Notes under the pieces: model-generated | Told to the model about the DNA's origin: nothing | What the model saw: only the letters and a program-made list of their open reading frames with translations | Databases searched by the model: none | Made by a program: the position numbers and the translations under genes | Source: Cryptomeria japonica | Taxonomy: Eukaryota; Streptophyta; Pinopsida; Cupressales; Cupressaceae | Assembly: GCF_030272615.1 (NCBI RefSeq) | Contig: NC_081405.1 | Coordinates: 472,054,008-472,118,007 of the forward strand | Direction: 5' to 3' | DNA length: 64,000 bases | Part shown: positions 12,548-24,875 of the stretch, one piece after another | How positions within the stretch are numbered: the stretch's first letter is position 1 | How the letters are laid out: the number at the start of each line of letters is the position of its first letter

Positions 12548-14529
12548 CTAAGATTTAGTCTGGTTTCAGGAAAGATCTATCTTGTGTAAGATGTTTATCT
12601 AAGTTACCTAGTTTGATTTAAGAGAAGTGACTAAGAGTCAGTCTGGTTTCAGGAATGATCTATCTTGTGTAAGACGTTATCTAAGTGACTAAAATTTGAT
12701 AAATGGTTGATTGAACTAGCTGAAGGATGATCAACAAAATCGTGCAACACCACAACAGAAGTGCACTGTTTAGATTTGTTTATGCTAAAAAATGATAACC
12801 AATTTTATGCTCATTGTAGACTCTTTTAGGCAAGTTTGACTGCTCTAGACTGACAAAATCAGAGATTCGTACGACGGGTTTTACAGGACCAGACGATATT
12901 TTAATAGCTTCAGGAAAATAGAAATAAAATTTTGTACGAGTTGCTACCTATGTTCGCACGACAAATGCGTATACCTCAGACGACAAACTGATGAATGTAA
13001 TGGTTTTTCGTATGACACAAAATCAAAGATCAAACGATAATTCCCTAAGCAGGACGTCAGTTTATCAGATTTCGTATGACACAGAACTAAGGCTTAGGTG
13101 ACAAACTGTAAGACTTGATGAAATTTTGTATGACAACAGGTATGTAGCAGGATGATAAATCAGAAGACTGGTACGACAACTTACTGGATAGAGACAAAAT
13201 TTGTGATAGACCAAGTTTTTTTTGACTAATGACGACCAATTTTGAGATGGACTGAGTTTTTGGACAATTGAGATAGACTAGTTTTTTACCAGGACAAAGT
13301 TTTGACCAAGATAGACTAGTTTTTGATATGGACAGAGTTTTGACCACTAAGTTGTTTATTGTTTTCTCCAGTTTTGGTATTTTAGTTTCAGTTTCAGGGA
13401 TGAAAACACAGTAAACACACAATATGTATAATGACTTCAATCACAATACGCTAACCCTATGGAAATTGGTGAGAAGAAAACCTTTTCTTGCTGACTTAGG
13501 TACACACCCAATAGCTAATCAGAATACAGCCACTGAGTCTAACACAATGGAATTCTCAACGCCATATTAGCCGACTCCAAATGCTAATGGGGGCACGATA
13601 TGGCAAGTGTCTTGGGAGAGTTACTATCTCTCTTGCACAAAGATTATCACCCTTTTGGAGGTGAACCAGGTAGCTTCTAATTTTAATTGGAACTAGTAAG
13701 GGATCCATTTGGCGCGTCAGGGTATAAACTCAATTAAGAGGTCTCCCAGTCTTGAAAACCAAGGTTTAATATACCCGAAGGTACAAAGGAGAGCTATTCC
13801 CGAGCACTGCCGTTGACTTGATTTTCATCAAATCAAGTTTATTTTATAGTGGGTTGGAGTACTTGGCGTTTAGTCATTCCCACTTGGGTCATTCTCCTCT
13901 CACCGACCCTAATGGATTTGGCCTTAAAGGCTCCTCGGGAGGGCAGGCCCGCTAAAGATATACAAATCTCAAACTTAGGAAAAATCCTCAAGGGTCTGGA
14001 TTTCTGATTGCCTATATAGACAAGAGCATACTCTCCTACCTCTCAAAATTTTCTTAAGACACGAAAGAAAGATTTGTTCATTAACCAGATAGCAAGTTAG
14101 GTGCCTAAAAATGAATTTAATGAATACACAATGTTTGCTCGAATCTCCCCAAGCAACCTGCAAAGACAACGAATCAGTAGTCATATTGTCTTTGTTTGAC
14201 AAGCATATTCTTCGACAAGTGTTCTGCAAAAACTGATTAGGCTATGAAAATTTCTCAGATAGATGAACAACAAGCCAGGGTCAACGTTAGTATGATAAAA
14301 AATGAATGAGAAAACCTAAAGAATGAAATTTTCTTTTAACCCAGAAACACAGAATACCGTACGACGATTCTCACTGATTCATACGATAATTTGTATGAGA
14401 TCGCACGATATTTGCAGTTTGTCGTTCGACACTGTGGGAAAACTCGTACGATAATTCGCAGTAAGTGTTCGAACAAAAATCTGAAAAATAAGAAAAAATT
14501 TAGTCTTAGAGGTCGAAAGATGTAGTCTT
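12548..14529 (-). other. Long untranslated leader of the Tat element
   Basis: About 2 kb between PBS and gag without a credible ORF. It holds a direct duplication (12557-12690), many copies of a GTACGAC/GTATGAC-like motif (12865-13175 and again 14355-14460), and imperfect repeats of GACTAGTTTTTGA / GACAAAGTTTTGACC between 13200 and 13360. Short open frames here are unconvincing. Confidence 0.6.
12557..12690 (-). repeat. Direct duplication of about 83 bp in leader
   Basis: AGTCTGGTTTCAGGAA followed by GATCTATCTTGTGTAAGA and a TTATCTAAGT end appears twice, starting near 12557 and near 12640, with a few differences. Confidence 0.8.
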
Positions 14530-14553
14530 CTGCCCCACGGTGGGCACCCGAAA
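14530..14553 (-). promoter_or_regulatory. Primer-binding-site-like sequence of Tat element
   Basis: Directly left of the LTR, the minus strand reads GGGTGCCCACCGTGGGGC, a sequence typical of the site just inside the 5' LTR of Tat-like gypsy elements. It does not begin with the exact TGG expected opposite a tRNA CCA end, so one base has probably changed or the primer tRNA is not clear to me. Confidence 0.6.
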
Positions 14554-15711
14554 TGTGTGTGTGAAAAGGTGGAATAAGTATCTGCAAGCTGTAAGACACA
14601 ACACTTTAATTAAGTCATTACATGTATGGTTAGATAGATATAAGCATGAATAATAAAACCATCACAAATTGACCAATTGCCTTCTAAAAGATGCGAGTAT
14701 AGACTCGCTCTCATATATGTATAAGCAATACCAATTACTAGACTACACCAAGATGAAGGATTTAATCTATATGAGCATGATATTAAGCTAAATGGATGCA
14801 AGATTATGCTAGATGGATGAATAGTAAGCTATATGAATTCAAGCAATCATAATTGAACTAAATATGCAAAAAGCTAAGCTAAGATGCAATAATCTCAAAA
14901 AGCAAGCACAATATCTTCAATGACTCTAGAGCAAAAACTGTATAATAACAATAAATCTCTAGGGTGTTTTGAATGAGAGATGAAGGCTGAATTTATAGAG
15001 AATCACAAGAGAGATCAAGAAAAAACACAATTTAGGATAATTGAAATAATTGAGAAATCAGATTCAGTTAATCTCAGATAGATTCCAATTATAGTTGAAT
15101 TGAAATGCATTCAGATTATAAGTTTGAGTTTGCATTGGAGATAAAATTCAATTAATTCCATGCACTTGAGATAAAAATAGGTAATTATATGCAATTCTTT
15201 GATTTATTCAAGAAAAGAGTCTTTTCAATGCAATTGAACTTCTTTTCTCAAAAGCTTTGAGTTCCAATTTTAGAGAATGATTAAATTCATTTAATTGCTT
15301 TTCTGATTTCAAGTTATCTCGAAAGATATAATATCTCAAATTTGATTTCTCTCTCAATTCAATTCTTTTATTTTATTTTCAATTTAACTCTTGCTTTGCA
15401 TATTGATTCCTCTTTTGTAATAAATTAATTCCTTTTTTATGATTAATGACAAATTTATTAATTAATTAAATATACTAAGATATTTAATAAATTAAATACA
15501 TAATTGATTAAAATGATTTTCTTGGGATGATTTAATTAATTATATAAATATTTAATTAATATAGAATAATTCACTTGCCATGTGACATTTAATGATTGAA
15601 GAATTAATTGATTGTGTGCTCAAAGTTGATTTAATTGCCTTTGGTAGGACCTTGGTGATGTTGTCGAGATTAGGGGCCCATGGTTTAGGTGACCAATTTT
15701 AGGGTATTACA
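14554..15711 (-). mobile_element. 5' LTR of Tat element
   Basis: On the minus strand it starts TGTAATACCCTAAAATTGG (right end, 15711) and ends ...CACACACA next to the PBS-like site (14554), giving 1,158 bp with TG...CA ends. It is AT-rich, especially 15400-15580. There is no partner LTR in the window, so limits rest on termini and PBS. Confidence 0.7.
14990..15002 (-). promoter_or_regulatory. Candidate LTR TATA box
   Basis: The minus strand reads TCTCTATAAATTCAGC about 710 bases into the LTR, a plausible U3 TATA box with transcription starting some 30 bases farther left. No experimental support. Confidence 0.35.
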
Positions 15712-15743
15712 ATATACATATGTATACATATGTATATACATAT

Positions 15744-15745
<2 letters not shown>

Positions 15746-15796
<51 letters not shown>
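15746..15796. repeat. (CA)n microsatellite
   Basis: About 25 uninterrupted AC units, preceded by ATATACATATGTATAC-type repeats that begin directly at the end of the Tat LTR. The minus-strand open frame across it is a repeat artefact. Confidence 0.95.
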
Positions 15797-15798
<2 letters not shown>

Positions 15799-17770
15799 CC
15801 ATTACATAATCGAGGAAACACATAGATTCGAAGAATAAAATTGATTTAATCCCGAATTTCAAAAACAAATAAATAAAATTACAAAACAAGGTTTAGAAGA
15901 TTTCTTTTTCTGATATCGATTTTTGTTCCAAAATACGAAAAATCTATAAACCGAAAACAATGCCCTTATTGTTTTCTCATCTTAGTAAAAATAGCCCAAT
16001 TGATTTTCATTCGAATAAGAAGAAATTTTGACATGCAACGAAGGAAAAGAACCAGAAACCTACCACTTCTCACTATCTAGAGAACAACACAAAGGAGGTA
16101 GAAATGAATTCTCAAGAGATCCATGCCAAGACACACAAATCAGAAAAGAACTTCACAAGGTAAATAAATCCAACTCCTTGTTAATTTCCTCTTCAATAGA
16201 ATTCTCCCTAAAAATTTCTTGAACAAAATCCCCATAACCAGAAAATGCATTCGAAGAGAAAACTTCATGGGAATCCTCATATCTTCCTCCTTCCCCCTTT
16301 TCCCCAAAAAGCTAGTAAATAAAATTCTCTTTTCAAAATTGTAACTCCCTCAATTAATTTTTGCATACCAAGATTCCATTAATTACTTTATTTTAGTAAC
16401 CCCCACACATGCAATCTTAAACATAGAATAATTAAATGTTAATTATTTTCTTTAAATTAATTTTTTAAATAATTAAGTAATAATTGCATTTTTAATAGAT
16501 TATTACATAAGCGATGGAAATAATTAATTAAATATTTATAATTTTCTATTTAATTAATCATTAGATAAATAATTTAAGCCCTTAAGCTTCTCAATTAATA
16601 AGTCAAATGAGGCAACTATAATAAATTATTAATTAATTAATTAATCTTTAAATACACAAATAGATGTTGTTATTAATTCCATTAATGAATACTCTTTTCG
16701 AATTAATTAAATAATTTACATCTATAAGTTCCACAATTTCAACTTATTAATTAATGAAATGATGACATCCAAATATCATTAAAATGTAATACTAATCTTT
16801 TTCACAAAATATTAGATAATTACTATTATTATTATTTTTTGATTGATAATGGGTCGTAGCAGTATAATTTTATTAATTAAAAGAGATGATTAGATTTTAA
16901 TACAAGTTCGGTTCAGTGTGGGCATCGATAGGAAATAACCGAATGAAGAAAACCTCTGGTCTTGCCCAAGGATAAAATCCTAGAAGATCAATACATTTCC
17001 TAAAGAGCCAAATGGTCAATGGTTGGCTGCTTGGGTGATTACATAATTTGTTAGCCCCCCTTACATCGTGATTAACCTTGACCTTCTATGATGAGATTCC
17101 AGTAGCAAAATGAGAGCCTTGCCATCTGAGAATAGTCGGTTCTGCAATACCCCAAAAGCATATGCTTTTGTACTTGGTTGCACTGGTCAGAAAGTGGTTT
17201 CCTTAATTGCCTATGGATCCTGCGAATCACTGTAAAATGTTCCTCCTGTAGCCTGGATATTCATGTTAATCTTGAAAAAGAATTAAACTGAAAATATGAA
17301 TAAAATTGTTGAGCAAGGGAAAATAATAAGCCTAACAAACTTCATAAAGAAAACCTCAGATACAGAGTCATGTACCAATAATGCTTCCTGAGTGCCTAAA
17401 ACTGGCCAATATTAAGTCAGACTGATAACAAATATAAAGGTTGATACCTACATCAAAATCTTGTTAAAGAGCCTAATAAAGCAAAGAGTAAACGTGACCA
17501 AATGGACCAGGGTCATTACACCCATGGGCCACTGAAGATTAATTTTGAAGAGCAAAGAAAGGACAACACGGAGTCAAAGCCATCTCGTAATACAGGAAGG
17601 GATGTCTATTTTATAAATAAAACAACATAGCAAAGGCCTAGAGTAGTATAAATTAATAAATTATCAGACTAATGATGAATAATGAGCAAAAAGCTGATCT
17701 AAATAAGCAGATAAGCCTAAAATGAAGATATAGCTAGGATTGAGCCAACAAAATTAGTTTTGAAAATGGC
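15797..17770. other. AT-rich DNA without recognisable genes
   Basis: 16300-16850 is rich in TTAATTAATTA runs. The frame at 16028-16222 (plus) has no family resemblance I can see. 16860-17700 is moderate-complexity unique-looking DNA. Nothing supported. Confidence 0.5.
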
Positions 17771-18010
17771 AGAAAGTATATACCTATATGTATCTATACA
17801 TATACTTATGCTATATGTATATCTACATATGTATATCCACATATATGCAGATGTGTATATATCTTTGTAGAAAGTATATATACGCACCTGTATCTATGTG
17901 TTTATGAGTATGTTAGTATATATATATACCAATGAAATACAAATCTATATATACATACATATATGTATATCCATGTATATATTTATATATATATATATAT
18001 ATATATATAC
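17771..18010. repeat. Degenerate TATATG repeats ending in an (AT)n run
   Basis: Alternating TATATGTATATCTACATATG-like sequence, closing with about 12 pure AT units at 17985-18009. Confidence 0.85.
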
Positions 18011-18291
18011 ATAATGTAATTCTATATGTATCCTAGTTCACAGTTGAATTTATTTGATAAAGCAAAATCATCGAAACAGGGCAGGATTCAACAGACATAT
18101 GTATATCTATTATGAGTCTGAATATAGGTATATTAACAAAAGAAGGAAACTATATAGTTATGAAGAGCAACATGGAGAGTACTATGCTTCAAAAAAATGA
18201 GAGTCGACAACATACTATAGATAATTACTAAAGTAATTATGAGTCTGGGTAGCAACATGTCTTGAAGGAAATCCCACGCCTCTTCACAAAT

Positions 18292-19130
18292 CTAACTACA
18301 AGTGGCAGACCCTTTCCCTTTCATCCCTGCATAATCTGATGGTGAGATCTTCAGAGAGGCTAAAAACTCTAGATTAGGCTTCTCCATTCTGAAACCTTTT
18401 GCTAGATCCATGTTTAGTCCCTCATCCCGTAGGTAAACAACCAGCCAGTTCTTATAGGGGGGTAATTTCACATGAAGCCACCACATGAGGAAATTAATAT
18501 TCCTTTGAATTATAAGGCGTCTGTTTGCAAATTTTGCAAGGTTATCAATTGCTAGAATTGGGAACCGAGGAACCTGACAATTATTCCACATTAAGATGTC
18601 TTAATGTCGGGGCTTAGGGGCTAGAAGATCATTGGCAACGTTTACCATTACTCAGTCAAGTTCTCCCAGGATGTTGTGCTTAAAAACCTTTAAGCATAGC
18701 TTCCTAATGAACTCCCTGTTGGGATCAAAATGAAACACTACTGCTAAAAACATAGAGGAGATATTAGAGTTCACTCTAGTTCTGTCCTCATTATGAATGA
18801 AATATTCCCCTAAGATTTGCAAAATGGCATTAATAACTAGGTCATGAGGAGAATTGACAATACCTTTCAAACGAGCTGGCTTAATCTCACTAGATACAAC
18901 CATTTGTCTCTTTGAGCATTTGAGCTTAAGAACCGTATCCATTTCGACCTGTATTGAGCTCTTTGTCAAAATTACAGGCTGTAAATGAAGAAAGGAGCCT
19001 TTATAAAGCCAAAAGGTCGATCGAAGAGATATCAAATCATGACACGAATAATGGATAGGTCATTTAAGATGAAATAATTCTCCATCATAATGAAGCATTG
19101 GATTGAGGTACTTGATAGCCGAGCCAAAGT
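18292..19130 (-). pseudogene. Unrecognised broken ORF of about 280 codons
   Basis: Two open segments (18652-19035 and 18292-18591) share one minus-strand frame and are separated by only two stops, near 18650 and 18604; the same frame runs upstream to about 19130. Composition is that of a folded protein rather than noise, with Trp-rich and Leu-rich helices (for example NFLMWWLHVKLPPYKNWL near 18500) and a Lys/Arg pattern. I do not recognise a family. It lies between AT-rich arrays and the 3' side of the LINE, and may be a relic of a retroelement accessory ORF or of a transposase. Confidence 0.5.
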
Positions 19131-19600
19131 ACCAACTCACAAAGAAATAATTGCCATTACCTTCTCATGATCACCATAATCCGGCGCCGCACATGCCTAG
19201 TGTATAAATAAGACCTTGCATGAATGGCATGTGTGAAAGAATGTTTGAAGCATCATAGATAGTAATAATATCGGGGCAAGTGCAACCAGGTTTCCAAAAT
19301 TCAAAATAATTACAAGAAGTGGCAGTAGGATGAGAACATCAGAGTTAAACGGGAAAGGGAGAGAATTCAAGGTAGTGGGTGAGGAAGGGGAAGAACACGA
19401 GAGGAAGGAGAGTTAGATAATGAGGTGACAAGGGAAAGGTTAAAGTTTAGGATGCTATAAAAATACAAGAATGTACCTCTTCAAAATGGAAAAAGATTAG
19501 AAATTATTAAGAGAATGAATGCTCCTTCATTTCTTCTACATGTTTGTGTATATTCCTGTACGTTTATAGTTATAAATTAACAAGCAGGTATATAAAGCCG
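19131..19600. other. No recognisable gene
   Basis: Purine-rich stretch on the plus strand (19320-19440) of GGAAAGGGAGAG type; otherwise nothing. Confidence 0.4.
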
Positions 19601-20290
19601 CATTCTTAACTTATTGAAATAAGGGTATGCAAGAGAGTTTATATATATATATATTAATAAGAAAATTTATTTATATATAAAAGAATGTGAGAGTTTATGA
19701 ATGGCTATGAATATATATTTGTGTGTATATATATACTTTATAGATTGTATTTATTTATGATGAAAAGTAAATAAATATATATATGAATATAAGTAGTAGA
19801 TGTGAATATTTATATATATATATATATATTACATATGGCTATGAATTTATGTGTATATATACATATTTATATATATATATATAATTCTATCTATATCTAT
19901 GTCAATGTGTATATATATATATTAATGTTTTAAGTGTTAATGTATAACTGAATATGTGTATTGATATGTGTATGCGTATTTATTTGTGAATATATGGCTC
20001 TCTCTATATATGTGTTAATATATTTATATCTAGATATATGTTTATATATCTGTATATGTATCAGTATATATATACATTTGAGTGTATATATATATATAGT
20101 GGAAAGGTGAATTGATGTATATGTATATCTAACTTATGAAATTATATATGTGTGTATATACATGTATATATATACATACTTATATATTATATTTATGATA
20201 TATATACATATATATATGATATAATATTCCTATCCATATATATGCACATAAATATACATATATATTCAAGATATAGTTTTAGGCACTGAA
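19601..20290. repeat. Long degenerate (TA)n / TATATG tract
   Basis: Nearly 700 bases dominated by TATATA runs interspersed with TGTG and ATCTATG variants, adjoining the 3' side of the LINE. It may be the expanded tail of the LINE or an independent microsatellite. Confidence 0.85.
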
Positions 20291-20378
20291 TTATACCTGA
20301 GAGTATGTATGTATAAATTCTAAAGGGATGAAGGAAAAGAAATTTGTATGTAAATGGAGATCTAATCAAGCCGGATCT

Positions 20379-20660
20379 CTAACCTATGCCTTGATTCACA
20401 AACTCCTTGCCATCAACTCCTTCATTGGCTAGTTCATCTGCTCTTTTATTACATTCGCTATAAATGTGATTGATGAGGATGAAGTTAAAGTATGGAAGTA
20501 AATCCCTGGCCCTTTTGATTAAGTTATTTATTCTCCAATTGAAGGGCTTTCTTGATCTAAGAGAGTTTATGATGATCGCAGAGTCTCCTTCAATTTCTAG
20601 ATTTGAATTCCTAGCTTGTGGCAAAGCAACAAACCGTCTACTGCTGCATTATCTTTTGCT
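20379..20660 (-). pseudogene. LINE RNase H domain
   Basis: Reads EIEGDSAIIINSL (catalytic Asp in the GDS motif) and, near the C-terminus, HIYSECNKRADELANEG, the usual NKRADELA end of plant retroelement RNase H. The upstream part of the domain (first Asp and Glu) lies in the degraded segment 20660-20900. Removes RNA from hybrid during LINE copying in active relatives. Confidence 0.8.
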
Positions 20661-20899
20661 ACATTATTAGTGACTATCCCTAAAGGTTTTGTGAGTGCAA
20701 CAACCTCTTTCCTGTCCCAAGAGTCGATAACATAGCCTACAACTATTGTGCTAGGATTGCCCCGGGAAGCTCCATCAAAGTTGAGTTTGAACCTTCCGAG
20801 AGGTGGAGGAACCCAAACACACTACTTCCTAACAACCGAATTGTGGTTCTCCCCTAAACCAACATACATGGGTAGAATGAGGCCCTCCTAGAGTTTCCT

Positions 20900-21490
20900 T
20901 ATGGCTTCATCCCTGAGAGTAAATTTGGAGTTCTTCAAAAGGCATTTCCTAATATAGTTGTTGGAAATCTCTGTAATGGATGCTTCAATTTTAACAAGGA
21001 GAGTTGCGAAGTTGAGGTATTTCTCCTTAAAAATTTTTTATTTCCTTTCTTTCCAAACTTCCTAGAGGAGGATCCAAGGGGAAATAATCCAGATATGCTC
21101 GTAGTGACCAAAATTTTGGGAGACAAGCCAACTCTACAGGAAGGAAGGAAAGTTATGTTGGTAGGCCAAACTTAAATTAAGTTTATTAAAAATCCAAATC
21201 CAACAAGAGGTGGTAAATTCACAGTTAAGTAATAGGTGGTCTACATCTTCCTCCCTCTTGCAACATAATGGACATCTAGAGGGGCCAGTATAACCCAGTT
21301 TCCAGAACCGATCCATTGTGAAAATTCTCTTTTGCAAAGTAGCCCAGAGGAAGGTCCCAACTTTTGGAGAGCAAGATTTATGCCAGTAGGTTGTCAAGGG
21401 AAGGTTGGAGATCATTCTGGCTTCTAGCTTATGGGTGATCCTATAGCCCCATTTAACGTTGTATTCTCCATTAGGGGAACCTAACCAAAT
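20900..21490 (-). pseudogene. LINE C-terminal zinc-binding (zf-RVT) region
   Basis: 21134-21415 reads FLWATLQKRIFTMDRF, then CPLCCKREEDVDHLLLNC, the C-x2-C...H-x4-C signature of the zinc-binding region found after RT in plant LINEs. The frame continues with a break to 20935. It sits between RT and RNase H as expected. Confidence 0.8.
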
Positions 21491-21499
21491 TAAGTTATC

Positions 21500-23720
21500 T
21501 TAGCTTGAGTTGAAAGAGAGATTCCTGGACTGGAGAATAGAAAGAAGATGAGAGAACCCTCTTTGATTAGAAAAAGATACAGTTAAAGGTTTCCAGCTTC
21601 ATCCTAGAGCAAGGTCAGAGTTGGAGAAGGTGGCATAGTCTTTGACGAGCTTTCCTACAAAGTTTTCCAGTTCCAATTTTAGGGAATCATCATGGATTAA
21701 AATACTAATAGGGGGTTACCCACCCCAGGAATCCTCCCAAAATAGGGATGTGTCCCCTAGCCCAATATTCTAGGATAGTTGGTTGGAGAGGACTCCTATG
21801 CAATTGGAAATATAGTTCAAGATTCTAGAACCTTTTGGAAAGGAGGGAATTATGAAGATGCTGGATGGGTCTGAATTGCCTAGATACATGTTCCTAATTA
21901 TTTTAACCCATTTCAGTTTTGTCTCTTTATAGATTCTCCATACTAATTTTGCTCCAACTGCCCTATTTTGAATTTCTAGGTTTCTAAAGCCTAATCCTCC
22001 ATTAATTTTGGGTAAACAAAGGTTATCCCATGTAATTAATGCAAACTTTTTCTTATCCTCCAAACCATGCCATAGGAAGGTCCTCAAGATCGTAGTAATT
22101 CTATCCATGATACCTCCTAAGAGTTGAAGGGAGGACATACAGTATTGTGGGATTGCCGAGAGGATAGAATGAATCAAGACAATTCTTCCTACTAGCGACA
22201 ACCATTTACCTTTCCATGATTGCAATCTTGAATCTAGTTTGGACAAAAATCCATCCCGAAGTTTGTTTGTTGTAACCCCTTTGTCCAATCGAAGGCCTCA
22301 TTATATACATGGGAGGGTTCCTGAATGGAAACCTAGAAGATTTAGAATCTCCTTTTCTCTTTTCTCATTAGTGTTGACGAAAAAAACCTTGGTTTTGTCT
22401 TTGTTCACCTCCTGACCAGAGGCATTCGCATACCAATCTAGAATCAATTTAAAGCTTCTGGCTTCATAAAGGGAACTATTGCCCAACAATAACATATCAT
22501 CTACAAATTGTTGATGAGTAACTAGACCGACATTACTAGTGACTCTTATTCCTTCTATGTTGCTAAGCTCTTTATACTTCTGGATTGTCCTGGCTAGGGC
22601 TTCTGCCATAATAATATAGAGGAAGGGGGATATAGGATCCCCTTGCCTCAATCCTCAAAACTTGTGAAGAAACCATGGGGAGAACCGTTTACCAAAATTG
22701 AGAAATGAGGAGTTGAGATGCATTCGAATATCAGGTTGACCCGACTTTTGTTAAAACCAAAGGCTGCCATGCAATTGCATAGGAATCTCCAGTCCACTTT
22801 ATCGTAAGATTTCTTAATATCTAACTTAATGAGCATTGAAGGGCTCGAATTGGTTTGAGAGGAGTGGATTGCCTCATGAGCGAGGATAACCCCATCTAGA
22901 ATAGATCTTCCAGGAACAAAACCATATTGTTCTTCCAAAATTATAATTGGGAGGAAGATTTTCAGTCTATTAGCTAATGCTTTTATGAGAAGTTTATAGA
23001 GTGTATTGCAGAGGGTGATAGGTCAAAACTCTTTCAAGCTTGCTGCCGAAGCTTTTTTTGGGATGAGAGCAATGAAGGTATTGTTAATCTCTCGAAGGAT
23101 CCTGCTTGATTTTCTAGCGCCCTCTAGGGAGTCCAATAGCTCCATTCCCAATAAATGCCAACACGAATGGAAGAAGGTAGCTGGAAAGACATCCTACCTA
23201 AGTGCTTTTTCCAGATGCAGTTCTTTAACTTCTTTCTCAATCTCATCTTCCATGAAGCATCTATTTAAATAAAAATTATTCTCATGAGTGAGTAATTTGG
23301 GAATGTTCTATAAAAGACTTTCCTGGGCTACAAGGTTGGAGGATTCCGAGTTAAGCAGGAGTTGAAAGAAGTTAACAATTAATTTGGCTATTCCTTCAGG
23401 ATCTTCTATTAGGCAACCATAACCATCAATGATATTGGTTATTTTATTTGTGCTTCTTCTAGCTTTAGTGCTAGCGTGATTTTTGTGTGTGTTCCTATCC
23501 CCTTCAACGAGCCAAGTTTCTCTCAATTTTTGTTTCCAGAAGGTTTCCTCTTTTGACAGATATTCTTCATATTTTTTCATAAGTAATTTTTCTTGCTTAT
23601 ATTGGTCCTGATCCATTCCAAGTTTAATCACAATATCGTTTACTTTTTTAACTCGAATTCAATTTGGGTTTTAGTATCAAAGATATTGCCAATTTTTTCA
23701 TGATTCCATGTTAGGAGAGA
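21500..23720 (-). pseudogene. LINE reverse transcriptase
   Basis: Blocks in order: a charged linker (23308-23631, with ETFWKQKLRETWLVEGDRNT), then EEQYGFVPGRSILDGV (about 22930), KLDIKKSYDKVDW (about 22830), MRQGDPISPFLYIIMAEAL (about 22650), the catalytic QFVDDMLLLG (about 22500; FADD is commoner in LINEs), then the thumb and a long C-terminal part (21770-22288) with WLSLVGRIVLIHSILSAIPQY. Stops at about 23300, 23180, 22935, 22645 and 22290 interrupt it. Would prime cDNA synthesis at nicked target DNA. Confidence 0.85.
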
Positions 23721-23729
23721 TTGTTTGAT

Positions 23730-24585
23730 CATTTTTAATTTAGATACAAAACAAAATAGCTTGGATCCAGAGACCTTAAATGACAACCACCATTTTTATA
23801 CCATGCTAATGAATTTTTCTTCCTTTAGCCACATGAGCTCAAATTTTGAAGGTGCAGTTCAACGGCTTGAGATCTTCGACTATGGTTAGTTGAATCAAAA
23901 AGTGATCAGAACCTGAGATAGGTAGTATGGATGCCTTGACTAGGTTATTGTTGAGGGTGCCTAAGTTGTCCTTAATAAGAAACCTATCTAATCTCTCTGC
24001 TATCATACCGAAGCCAGATCTTCTATTGGTCCATGTAAAAACTCCATTGTCTGTAAGAATATCCACAAGGTTGTTCTCGAAGGTCTGGTTTCTAAAATCT
24101 ACCAAGGATTGAGGTTCTCAAAAACAACCACCTGATTTGTCAGCTAGATTGCAGATGGCATTAAAATCTCTGCCTATAATACAATTTTTATTCTTATGTT
24201 TATTCATGAAAGAGGAAAGTTCCTCCTAGACTATTCACTTTAAATCATTTGGAGTGGGGTCATAAACATTAATTAGAATAAAATTTAAGTTATTGCTAAC
24301 ACATTTAACTTCTGAACCCATCCAGAATCTATTGTTCTCTAAATCTACTAATGAGATGCATCTGGGGTCCCATATAATACCTAGACCTCGGGATGCCCCT
24401 ACCACAGGAATTCCTAACCAATTGAAACCTCCTAAATGTTTGCCAAAACTTTGTCCTCCATCACTGTCTAGCTTTGTTTCCTGAATAATGGTTATCTCAA
24501 CTTTTACCTTGAAGATGCAGCACTTGAGGATGTGTTGCTTGTTAGGGGCGTTAATGCCCCTAACATTCCATGTAATTAACTTCAT
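23730..24585 (-). pseudogene. LINE apurinic-type endonuclease
   Basis: Starts at Met with KLITWNVRGIN, followed by IIQETKL (catalytic Glu), IIGRDFNAI at about 24155 (DFN motif) and ISGSDHFLIQL at about 23900 (SDH motif). These are the expected AP-endonuclease motifs in order. A stop splits it near 24235 and another near 24118. It cuts the target strand in active LINEs. ORF2 starts here, since 24585 gives the family's standard opening. Confidence 0.85.
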
Positions 24586-24845
24586 GGCGAAATGGGAGGG
24601 AACTTCCCCCTCCCTACATTAAAGACATCTGTTAGCTTAGATTGGTCTAGAGCCTTCCCATCCATAAGTCTTAGCTCCAAATTTGATCTTCTCCCTCTTC
24701 TCTTTTGAGAAGATCCACAATCCGGCTTATTCCTACCTACCAAATTAAGAGCTAGACCCAATGGACCTTACTCCAAAGGGGTTTCAATGCAAAGATCGGG
24801 AGAGGACTCTCCAAGAGTCTCAAAATTTGTCAAGGACCATAGTGA

Positions 24846-24857
24846 TGGGGGGGGGGA
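24846..24857. repeat. Poly-G run
   Basis: Eleven consecutive G on the plus strand between LINE ORF1 and ORF2 regions. Confidence 0.9.
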
Positions 24858-24875
24858 GAAGTGTTGATTACTAAA

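Larger units (their letters stand above)
4650..15711 (-). mobile_element. Tat-type Ty3/gypsy element, 3' end missing
   Basis: Reading leftward from the 5' LTR (14554-15711): PBS-like site, 2-kb leader, gag, protease, G-patch, linker, RT, RNase H, second (archaeal-type) RNase H, integrase. The order RT-RNH-aRNH-INT with no chromodomain is that of the Tat lineage. Every ORF is broken by stops and frame changes (gag part in one frame, protease/G-patch in another, RT in a third), so it cannot encode functional proteins. The left boundary is uncertain because no 3' LTR or PPT is visible. Confidence 0.85.

Noticed and set aside
15707-15889. Minus-strand frame with Cys-Val repeats
   Set aside because: Produced by the (CA)n microsatellite.
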